A DNA stretch of 9,578 bases from SVQP01 sp045594445 (GTDB taxonomy: Bacteria; Bacillota; Clostridia; Oscillospirales; CAG-272), in NCBI GenBank assembly GCA_045594445.1, contig JAZNYL010000071.1:1-9578 (forward strand), in the 5' to 3' direction. Every line of letters begins with the position of its first letter. The stretch's first letter is position 1. The notes below the pieces were generated by a model. It was not told the origin of the DNA and did not search any database. It saw only the letters and a program-made list of their open reading frames with translations. Below are positions 1 through 4,700 of this stretch, one piece after another. The translations under genes were made by a program, and so were the position numbers.

Positions 1-19
1 ACACTGCGTGTCGCGCTCC

Positions 20-55
20 GCGTTCGACTCCACTTCGTTCCGCTCAGGATGACAC
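20..55. repeat. Fragment of a dispersed intergenic repeat
   Basis: The stretch contains CACTTCGTTCCGCTCAGGAT followed by GACACG. I recognise it as resembling a short sequence (reverse form ...GAGCGGAACGAAGTGGAGTC...) that recurs between genes in gut clostridial genomes. GTGTC at 8-12 can pair with GACAC at 51-55, so it may be a weak long-loop hairpin. No coding potential is seen. Assignment as a repeat is from memory of similar sequences and is not shown within this window, where it occurs once. Confidence 0.35.
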
Positions 56-82
56 GGGCAGGGCTGCGCATCATAAAAACCG

Positions 83-114
83 AAAGCAGAAGCCATCAAA
101 GACTTCTGCTTTTT
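83..114 (+). terminator. Intrinsic terminator for a gene upstream of the window
   Basis: AAAGCAGAAG (83-92) pairs perfectly with CTTCTGCTTT (103-112) around a 10-base loop, and five T residues run from 110 to 114. This has the shape of a rho-independent terminator on the + strand. On the other strand the stem is followed by TTTCGGTTTTTATG, so it may also stop transcripts leaving the acetyltransferase gene at 260-889, which has no closer convincing terminator. Confidence 0.65.
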
Positions 115-202
115 CGTTATTTTCCTCTAAATTCTCAGCCCGATGGCTGGTGGCTTTTTCAATGATTCCGCTAATTTGTTAGCCTCATTTGCCGGGCTTT
201 CT

Positions 203-240
203 TTTGTGTGGACCGTCGGGGACGCCGGTCCCTGCAGGGG
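203..240. repeat. GC-rich imperfect hairpin, probable dispersed repeat
   Basis: GGACCG (210-215) pairs with CGGTCC (226-231) around a G-rich loop, directly followed by CTGCAGGGG. The motif GGGGACGCCGGTCCCTGC resembles the GC-rich half-palindromes at 3603-3635. It lies just beyond the 3' end of the acetyltransferase gene and lacks a T-run, so it is more likely a repeat than a terminator. Confidence 0.35.
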
Positions 241-259
241 TTAATCATTTGCTGATTGG

Positions 260-889
260 TTATGACTGATTTTGATTCAAAATCTCTTCAATTTCGGGAT
301 CAATTCGTCTTTTCTTGAAATAATACTGCTTATCCTCGTCGGTGATGGGACGAATGACGCGGCAGGGGTTGCCTGCGGCAACGCACATATCGGGGACGTC
401 GTGCGTGACCACGCTGCCCGCGCCAATGACCACGTTATTGCCGATATGCACACCGGGGCAGATCACGCTTTGCGCGCCGATCCAAACGTTGTCGCCAATC
501 GTAATGCCGATGCCGTATTCGTAGCCCGTGTTGCGGATCTCTGGGTGAATGGGATGGCCTGCCGTATAGATGCCCACACCCGGGGCAAGAAAGCAATTGT
601 CGCCAATGGTGACGCGTGCCACGTCCAGAATGGTACAGTTGAAGTTGGCAAAAAAGTTTTTTCCCACAAAAATGTTGCGGCCGTAGTCGCAATAAAAGGG
701 CGGGTTGATCATGGTGGTGTCATCCGAGCCGCCAAGCAATTCCTTGACCGTTGCGCGAATGGTCGCATAATCGGTGTAGTCCGCCTTGTTGAGTGTATTC
801 AAAAGCAGGCGTGCCTGCTTCATTTGCAATGCGGTATCCTTGTCAAACATGTAAAGCATTTCTGCGTCTCTGCGGTCTATGTTGTTCAT
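260..889 (-). CDS. Sugar O-acetyltransferase (maltose/galactoside acetyltransferase family)
   Basis: This 209-residue protein belongs to the LacA/Maa/NodL group of acetyl-CoA-dependent O-acetyltransferases, which acetylate free sugars or oligosaccharides in the cytoplasm as trimers. An N-terminal helical cap (about residues 1-60, with the typical MLYMFDKD and LLNTLN segments) precedes the family signature FYCDYGRNI (66-73) and NFNCTILD. A left-handed parallel beta-helix of hexapeptide repeats follows (about 90-180, e.g. IGDNCF, IGDNVWIGAQ, IGNNVVIGAG). The likely catalytic histidine is H112 in the conserved TAGHP motif. The start at 889 is supported by AAAAGGAG just upstream and a promoter at 931-959. 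Length is close to the family's usual 185-205. The sugar acceptor cannot be told. The gene diverges from a glycoside-hydrolase-like gene, which hints at carbohydrate metabolism without proving a shared pathway. Confidence 0.92.
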   Translation of the reverse strand: MNNIDRRDAEMLYMFDKDTALQMKQARLLLNTLNKADYTDYATIRATVKELLGGSDDTTMINPPFYCDYGRNIFVGKNFFANFNCTILDVARVTIGDNCFLAPGVGIYTAGHPIHPEIRNTGYEYGIGITIGDNVWIGAQSVICPGVHIGNNVVIGAGSVVTHDVPDMCVAAGNPCRVIRPITDEDKQYYFKKRRIDPEIEEILNQNQS

Positions 890-930
890 AAAGCTCCTTT
901 TGTTACATTAGAATGATGTCGCTTTTTTCA

Positions 931-959
931 AGTATAGCATAAAAATCCGGAATTTTCAA
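931..959 (-). promoter_or_regulatory. Promoter of the acetyltransferase gene
   Basis: Read on the minus strand: -35 TTGAAA (954-959), a 17-bp spacer, and -10 TATACT (931-936) preceded by TGC, an extended -10. Transcription would start near 924, giving a leader of about 35 bases before the start codon at 889. Confidence 0.75.
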
Positions 960-967
960 GAGTATGA

Positions 968-996
968 TTGCAAAGCGGCGTTGATTATGGTATAAT
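968..996 (+). promoter_or_regulatory. Promoter of the DUF6259-type gene
   Basis: -35 TTGCAA (968-973), a 17-bp spacer and a perfect -10 TATAAT (991-996) preceded by TGG (extended -10). Transcription would start near 1003. The first in-frame TTG, at 968, is therefore the -35 box itself and cannot be the translation start. Confidence 0.85.
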
Positions 997-1030
997 ACAA
1001 TCAGAAAATTCCCGAATGAAGGAGAAGAAT

Positions 1031-3103
1031 ATGCTTACCATGCAGCTTTCCAATATGGTCTTGACCGTGGATTTTGCCGCGGGAAGGATCACCTCGCTTT
1101 GTATTGGCGGACGCGAGCGCGTCTGTGCCCCCGCGCCGCTGTTCGCGCTTCGCCTGCGCGATGCGGACGGCACGGCTACCGTGCTGCGTGCAACCGACGC
1201 GAGCACTTGCATCGAGACCGAGGACGGCGCGATCTACTCGGGCTTTGGCGTGGCAGATTTGTCTGTGCGCGTGCATTTGACCAATAAGCAGGGAAGTGCC
1301 GCTTGGCGCGCTGACGTGAAGGGGCTTGACGCACAGCATTTCGTTGAGTGGATCGACTTTCCGTTGGTCAGCCTGCCTGCGCTCCGGGACAACAATCAAA
1401 ACAGCGACGGCGGACAGATTTTGCTGCCCTATAACGAGGGTGCGCTGATCTCCAATAACGATTACAGAGAAATGACCGACTTCCGCCATTGGGAGCCCGA
1501 ATATCCCAGCCTTGGCTGTTATCCCGTGTTCCCCAACATGATCTGCTCGCAGATGATGGCGTATCTGTGGGAGGATGCGGGCTTGTATCTTGGCGCGCAC
1601 GATGCGGCGCGCGGTGTCAAGGGCATCAGCTTTTATGCGGAGAATGGCGGTATTACCATGCAGATCAAGCTTTTCTGCGGCGTGGATTTCGGTCAGGATT
1701 ATTACATGGATTACGATATCGTATGGACAGCCATTGACGGTCGTTGGGAGTCGGCTGCAGAGCTTTACCGCGCATGGCTTGAGCAAAATTTACCGCCCAG
1801 AGTCAAGAAGATCAAGGAAAATCCCGCGCTGCCCGCGTGGTATTCGGAAAGTCCCTTGGTGGTGACCTATTGCGTGCGCGGCATTCACGATATGGACGAA
1901 ATGGCCCCCAACGCGCTTTTTCCATATACCAACGCGCTGCCTCTTCTGGAACAAATCAAGTCGCAGGCCAAGACAAGGCTGCTGGTACTGTTGATGCATT
2001 GGGAGGGTACAGCCCCCTGGGCGCCGCCCTACGTCTGGCCGCCCTTTGGTGGCGTGGAGAATTTTACCGAGTTCAAGAACGCGCTGCACGCGCAGGGTGA
2101 CTTGCTTGGCGTGTATTGCTCGGGCTTTGGCTATACCTTAAAGAGCAATTTGGTGGACGATTACGATTGTACCGAGACCTGCGAGCGTGAAGGCTTGACG
2201 CGCGGTATGTGCGCAGGACCTGACGGCAAGGTGGCCATCAGCCGCATTTGTACGGGGCAGAGAAAGGGATATGATATTTGCCCTGCGTCCGAGGTGGGGT
2301 ACGAGATTCTGGCATCTGCCTACGAGCCCTTGTTTGAAAGCGGCATCGATTATGCGCAGATCCTTGACCAGAATCACGGCGGTGGGCAGTATTTCTGCTA
2401 TAGCCGCGACCACGGCCATCCGCCTACACCGGGTGCTTGGATGACCAAGAATATGCAGAGCATGCTGAGTGAATGGAACGGCAAGGCAGGCAGCATGCTG
2501 CTTGGCTGCGAGTCGGCAGCGGCAGAGCCGTTTATGGGCAATTTGCTCATGAGCGACAACCGCTTTGAGCTCAATTACCACATCGGTACGCCTGTGCCTC
2601 TGTATGCCTATCTGTATCACGAATATCTGCGCAATTTCATGGGCAATCAGGTGTCCTGCCCGTTCGGAAACGATCAGGATACACTTTGCTACCGCATGGG
2701 CTATTCGTTTGCGGCGGGAGATCTGATGACCTTGGTCATGACGCCCGATGGCAACTTAATGACCAACTGGGGCAATCACGACTTCTCGCGCCTGCCCGAC
2801 AGAGATAAGGCTCTTGATCTTGTGGCAAACCTTTGCAGATTCTATCGCGAGAAGGCCGGGAAGTATCTGCACGCAGGCCGTATGATCCAAGCAAAGGATG
2901 TGGAGTGCGGACAAAAGGAATTCTTTATGGAGTGGTACGGACATCATTGTACCTTCCCGACCGTTTACTCTACGGCATGGCAGGCAGAGGACGGCACGCG
3001 GGCACAGATTTTGGTCAACCCGGGTGACGCGGACGAGGTCTGCACTCTGGATGGCAAGGAGATCACCGTGCCTGCAAGAGACGCGGTGTTGGTGGAGATT
3101 TGA
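1031..3103 (+). CDS. DUF6259-type protein, glycoside-hydrolase-like
   Basis: The protein is 690 residues from the ATG at 1031, chosen because GAAGGAGAAG lies 6 bases upstream and the promoter at 968-996 rules out the longer frame. No signal peptide or membrane segment is seen, so it is probably cytoplasmic. The architecture resembles large carbohydrate-active enzymes: an N-terminal beta-rich region (about 1-265), a central region with aromatic and glycine-rich motifs typical of a (beta/alpha)8 barrel (about 270-600), and a small C-terminal beta domain ending in a VLVEI-like strand. Striking motifs are HWEGTAPWAPPYVWPPFGG (323 onward), DQNHGGGQYFCYSRDHGHPP (446 onward) and GCESAAAEPF around E494. 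D446 and E494 follow hydrophobic strands and could be a catalytic acid pair, which is inference. I match it to the DUF6259 family; its substrate is unknown. It is transcribed alone, divergent from a sugar acetyltransferase. Confidence 0.8.
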   Translation: MLTMQLSNMVLTVDFAAGRITSLCIGGRERVCAPAPLFALRLRDADGTATVLRATDASTCIETEDGAIYSGFGVADLSVRVHLTNKQGSAAWRADVKGLDAQHFVEWIDFPLVSLPALRDNNQNSDGGQILLPYNEGALISNNDYREMTDFRHWEPEYPSLGCYPVFPNMICSQMMAYLWEDAGLYLGAHDAARGVKGISFYAENGGITMQIKLFCGVDFGQDYYMDYDIVWTAIDGRWESAAELYRAWLEQNLPPRVKKIKENPALPAWYSESPLVVTYCVRGIHDMDEMAPNALFPYTNALPLLEQIKSQAKTRLLVLLMHWEGTAPWAPPYVWPPFGGVENFTEFKNALHAQGDLLGVYCSGFGYTLKSNLVDDYDCTETCEREGLTRGMCAGPDGKVAISRICTGQRKGYDICPASEVGYEILASAYEPLFESGIDYAQILDQNHGGGQYFCYSRDHGHPPTPGAWMTKNMQSMLSEWNGKAGSMLLGCESAAAEPFMGNLLMSDNRFELNYHIGTPVPLYAYLYHEYLRNFMGNQVSCPFGNDQDTLCYRMGYSFAAGDLMTLVMTPDGNLMTNWGNHDFSRLPDRDKALDLVANLCRFYREKAGKYLHAGRMIQAKDVECGQKEFFMEWYGHHCTFPTVYSTAWQAEDGTRAQILVNPGDADEVCTLDGKEITVPARDAVLVEI

Positions 3104-3140
3104 GAAAAAAGCGCGAACAGGTGCGATAAATGAAGATAAA

Positions 3141-3185
3141 AAACCGAGGGATTTGCCCGTATGGGATTGACAAATTCCTCGGTTT
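3141..3185 (-). terminator. 15-bp hairpin threaded through the tRNA promoter
   Basis: AAACCGAGGGATTTG (3141-3155) pairs with CAAATTCCTCGGTTT (3171-3185), 15 bp with one G-T pair and a 15-base loop. A-rich sequence (GATAAAAAACC) lies on its left, so the T-run follows the stem on the minus strand, in the orientation of a minus-strand terminator, although no minus-strand gene is upstream of it. On the + strand it forms the 3' end of the preceding transcript (stop at 3103) with only TTTGGT after the stem. The right arm fills most of the spacer between the -35 and -10 boxes of the tRNA promoter. Confidence 0.5.
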
Positions 3186-3195
3186 GGTATATAAT
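3167..3195 (+). promoter_or_regulatory. Consensus promoter of tRNA-Gly
   Basis: -35 TTGACA (3167-3172) and -10 TATAAT (3190-3195) are both perfect, with a 17-bp spacer. Transcription would start near 3202, only four bases before the mature tRNA 5' end at 3206, so the 5' leader would be very short. Confidence 0.9.
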
Positions 3196-3205
3196 AGGCA
3201 GGTAC

Positions 3206-3279
3206 GCAGGCATAGTCTAGTGGTAAAACCTCAGCTTCCCAAGCTGATGCTGCGGGTTCGATTCCCGTTGCCTGCTCCA
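3206..3279 (+). tRNA. tRNA-Gly (anticodon CCC)
   Basis: A full cloverleaf can be drawn. The acceptor stem is GCAGGCA (3206-3212) with TGCCTGC (3269-3275), followed by discriminator T3276 and an encoded CCA (3277-3279). The anticodon stem TCAGC/GCTGA encloses the loop TTCCCAA, giving anticodon CCC, which reads GGG. The D-loop has TAGTGGTAAAA and the T-arm is GCGGGTTCGATTCCCGT. Glycine identity fits both the anticodon and the overall likeness to bacterial tRNA-Gly. The last eight bases are also the start of the long palindrome at 3272-3333. Confidence 0.96.
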
Positions 3280-3333
3280 AACGAATAGGGGTAGATGCAG
3301 CACGCTGCATCTACCCCTATTCGTTTGGAGCAG
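3272..3333. repeat. Perfect 30-bp-arm palindrome overlapping the tRNA 3' end
   Basis: The left arm (3272-3301, CTGCTCCAAACGAATAGGGG then TAGATGCAGC) is the exact reverse complement of the right arm (3304-3333), with only AC between them. The left arm begins inside tRNA-Gly and takes in four acceptor-stem bases, the discriminator and CCA. No T-run follows, so it does not look like a standard terminator. It may be a fold-back duplication, a repeat inserted at the tRNA end, or an assembly artefact. Confidence 0.85.
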
Positions 3334-3338
3334 ACCTT

Positions 3339-3460
3339 CACCGAATCAGAACCCCACCATGTGGCGCTCAGCGACACATGGTTACATTTGCGCCGGACAC
3401 CCGAGCGGTTTGTAATGAGCATTGGCGCAAATATGGGTTCTGATTCCCGTTGCCTGCAGC
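3339..3460. repeat. Structured tandem unit, copy 1 (three-armed fold)
   Basis: The unit opens with CACCGAATCAGAACCCC and closes with GGGTTCTGATTCCCG. Outer stem: GAATCAGAACCC (3343-3354) with GGGTTCTGATTC (3435-3446), 12 bp perfect. Inside are hairpin ACCATGTG/CACATGGT (3356-3363, 3375-3382) and stem ATTTGCGCC/GGCGCAAAT (3386-3394, 3424-3432). Together they make a three-way junction. There is no sensible coding frame. Its tail (3435-3457) copies the tRNA-Gly 3' end. Confidence 0.8.
3435..3457 (+). other. Partial copy of the tRNA-Gly 3' end
   Basis: GGGTTC-T-GATTCCCG followed by TTGCCTGC matches tRNA-Gly positions 3254-3275 at all 22 bases, with one extra T in the T-loop. The segment covers the 3' part of the T-arm and the whole 3' acceptor strand, but lacks TCCA (AGCCA follows instead). 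It is a fragment, not a functional tRNA. Such 3'-end copies can arise from attachment-site duplication or from repair-type copying; no integrase is present here. Confidence 0.65.
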
Positions 3461-3578
3461 CACCGAATCAGAACCCCGCACATGGCGCATTCGCGCCATC
3501 GTGCAGGTTTGCGCAGGATGTGTATCCGATTGGTAACGCCCGTTGGCGCAAACATGGGTTCTGATTCCCGCCTTAGCC
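3461..3578. repeat. Structured tandem unit, copy 2 (three-armed fold)
   Basis: The unit shares its first 17 bases with copy 1, and its last 28 bases before the end of CCCG (3543-3570) differ from copy 1 at one position. The outer stem is the same 12 bp (3465-3476 with 3556-3567). The first inner hairpin is GCACATGGCGC (3478-3488) with GCGCCAT and GTGC (3493-3504, one bulged C). The second inner stem is GTTTGCGC/GCGCAAAC (3507-3514, 3546-3553). The inner sequence has diverged but the three-armed fold is kept. Confidence 0.8.
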
Positions 3579-3602
3579 TTTGTTACATTTCCAAACATCA
3601 AC

Positions 3603-3635
3603 GCAGGGCGGGCTGTCGAGGGCGCCAGCCCCTGC
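3603..3635. repeat. GC-rich imperfect palindrome
   Basis: GCAGGG...GGCTG (3603-3615) pairs imperfectly with CAGCCCCTGC (3626-3635). It resembles the hairpin near 210-240 in ending CCCTGC. A second short match to the tRNA 3' end, GTTGCCTGC, follows at 3646-3654. No gene is seen. Confidence 0.45.
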
Positions 3636-3654
3636 AAAAATTCTTGTTGCCTGC

Positions 3655-3758
3655 GCGGGCGATTCGTGAATCGCCCCTACGAATATGAATATGGAATTTG
3701 TGATACCGCGTAGGGGAGACCTGTGGTCTCCCGCGGGCGATCAATGATCGCCCCTACG
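3655..3758. repeat. REP-like palindrome cluster, copy A
   Basis: Three palindromes share a fixed frame, GCGGG on one side and CCCCTACG on the other. They are GGGCGATTCGTGAATCGCCC (3655-3681 overall), the reversed GGGGAGACCTGTGGTCTCCC (3709-3734) and GGGCGATCAATGATCGCCC (3733-3758). The second and third abut head to head and share the bases at 3733-3734. The spacer GAATATGAATATGGAATTTG separates the first two. The cluster is repeated at 3783-3890. Confidence 0.85.
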
Positions 3759-3782
3759 GAGTGAGAATGTGTAAATCAATAA

Positions 3783-3890
3783 GCGGGCGATTCGTGAATC
3801 GCCCCTACTACGAATATGAATATGGAATTTGTGATACCGCATAGGGGAGACCTGTGTGTCTCCCGCGGGCGATCAATGATCGCCCCTACG
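3783..3890. repeat. REP-like palindrome cluster, copy B
   Basis: This is a near-exact duplicate of 3655-3758: the same three palindromes (3783-3808, 3840-3866, 3865-3890) in the same order and with the same AT-rich spacer. Differences are a 3-base CTA insertion after the first palindrome, a G-to-A change (GCATAGGGG for GCGTAGGGG) and two extra bases in the middle of the second palindrome (CTGTGTGTC for CTGTGGTC), which shorten its perfect stem. The duplication is therefore not brand new. Confidence 0.85.
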
Positions 3891-3930
3891 GCAATGCGGT
3901 TCGGGAATGCGAAATCCTGACGCAAACACT

Positions 3931-3955
3931 CGTAGGGGCGATCAGTGATCGCCCG
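3931..3955. repeat. Single REP-like palindrome
   Basis: CGTAGGGGCGATCAGTGATC then GCCCG carries the same frame as the clusters at 3655-3890 but in reverse orientation, with the core GATCAGTGATC. The 40 bases before it (3891-3930) show no recognisable feature. Confidence 0.75.
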
Positions 3956-3972
3956 TGTTCGCAGCGAGAATC

Positions 3973-4018
3973 TTCGTAGGGGAGGAATATTTGCATGCAA
4001 ATAATCCTCCCCTACGAA
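3973..4018. repeat. Long near-perfect palindrome with GTAGGGG ends
   Basis: TTCGTAGGGGAGGA...TCCTCCCCTACGAA with the self-complementary centre ATTTGCATGCAAAT. The whole 46 bases pair end to end with one mismatched pair (A3987 opposite A4004). It shares the GTAGGGG/CCCCTAC ends with the shorter REP-like elements, but both ends are of the CCCCTAC type and the core is AT-rich, unlike the others. Confidence 0.75.
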
Positions 4019-4034
4019 TAAACGATTCGGAAAC

Positions 4035-4062
4035 AAAAAAGCAGAGCGCGTATGCGCTCTGC
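4035..4062 (-). terminator. Intrinsic terminator of the GyrI-like gene
   Basis: On the minus strand GCAGAGCGC (4062-4054) pairs with GCGCTCTGC (4049-4041) around a 4-base loop, followed by TTTTTTG (4040-4034). It lies 16 bases beyond the stop codon at 4079. The stem sequence is identical to the terminator of gap at 4650-4677. Confidence 0.9.
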
Positions 4063-4078
4063 AATTCATTTCCACGTC

Positions 4079-4588
4079 TTATTCCACAAACCAGCAATAG
4101 TCCAGAATGATATTCCCATCTTGGTCCGGTGTGGTGTATCTCGGGCAGGTGCAATTCTCAAAGCACCAGGCAGCCCCCTCGGCATCGTGCCAAATAGTCA
4201 TGCCTGCATCCAAAATCGCAGGCTTGCAGCTGCCGCAAAGCGCATGGACCTCGCTTTCCTTGCCATAGATCCAGCAAGTGCCAAGTCCTGCTGTGGCGGG
4301 GAAATCCACGTAGTCAAAACCCTTTGGAACAGGGGTGTCTGCGGGCACAAACATGCCAAGCCAATATTGCCATCTCTCGCCGTCCTTGTGGCGTTCAAGG
4401 CCGATATAGCCACCGCCATTCTCCCAAATCGCGGTGATTTTTTCGGTGCCGCCCATGGCAGCCTCGATCGCATCGAACCAGCCGTTGCAAAACCATTCGC
4501 CCCAATGGCCGCCAACCTCAAAATATTTCTTTCCGATAAATCGCAGGGCGGGGATGGATTCTCTGAACGTTTTTTGCATTGTTGCCAT
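4079..4588 (-). CDS. Stand-alone GyrI-like effector-binding protein
   Basis: This 169-residue protein looks like the GyrI-like/AraC effector-binding domain on its own, without a DNA-binding part. Such single-domain proteins bind small, often hydrophobic or cationic molecules; some act as inhibitors, hydrolases or sinks for toxins. Supporting segments are FIGKKYFEVGGHWGEWF (17-33), ITAIWENGGGYIGLE (51-65), YWLGMFVP (75-82), the DYVDFPATAGLGTCWIYG stretch (92-109) with the conserved late strand, and the C-terminal CPRYTTPDQDGNIILDYC (148-165). The start at 4588 is chosen for AAGGAGAA 7 bases upstream and a promoter at 4620-4648; a longer open frame running to 4888 would cross the gap terminator and the end of gap. 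Eight cysteines in 169 residues, including CGSC (118-121) and C142/C146/C148, are unusual. Ligand unknown. Confidence 0.78.
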   Translation of the reverse strand: MATMQKTFRESIPALRFIGKKYFEVGGHWGEWFCNGWFDAIEAAMGGTEKITAIWENGGGYIGLERHKDGERWQYWLGMFVPADTPVPKGFDYVDFPATAGLGTCWIYGKESEVHALCGSCKPAILDAGMTIWHDAEGAAWCFENCTCPRYTTPDQDGNIILDYCWFVE

Positions 4589-4619
4589 GAGTATTCTCCT
4601 TTTTCGTTTCTTTACGTTT

Positions 4620-4648
4620 ATCATACCATAATAATACTCGAATGTCAA
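4620..4648 (-). promoter_or_regulatory. Promoter of the GyrI-like gene
   Basis: On the minus strand: -35 TTGACA (4643-4648), 17-bp spacer, extended -10 TGGTATGAT (hexamer 4620-4625). Its upstream edge touches the T-run of the gap terminator (4650-4655), so gap transcription should end right before this promoter. Confidence 0.85.
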
Positions 4649-4649
4649 C

Positions 4650-4677
4650 AAAAAAGCAGAGCGCTTGCGCGCTCTGC
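4650..4677 (-). terminator. Intrinsic terminator of gap (probably bidirectional)
   Basis: GCAGAGCGC (4656-4664) pairs with GCGCTCTGC (4669-4677) around TTGC. On the minus strand six T residues follow (4655-4650). On the + strand AATTTTTCTTTT follows, so it could also work in the other direction. It is 23 bases past the gap stop codon. Confidence 0.9.
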
Positions 4678-4700
4678 AATTTTTCTTTTGGTGCAAGAAC

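Noticed and set aside
968..1030. Upstream extension of the DUF6259-type protein from TTG at 968 or ATG at 1016
   Set aside because: 968 is the -35 box of the promoter and translation needs a transcript starting near 1003; the ATG at 1016 overlaps the ribosome binding site used by 1031.
2756..3422. Minus-strand frames giving peptides such as ATGIEPAASAWEAEVLPLDY and GNGNRTRSISLGS
   Set aside because: These are well-known false peptides made by translating tRNA genes antisense; they cross tRNA-Gly here.
3655..3890. CRISPR array
   Set aside because: The repeats are palindromes in alternating orientation with a duplicated spacer, not direct repeats with unique spacers, and no cas gene is present.
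3280..4030. Integrated mobile element at the tRNA-Gly gene
   Set aside because: Despite the tRNA 3'-end copy there is no integrase, cargo gene or second full attachment site within the window; kept only as a question in the findings.
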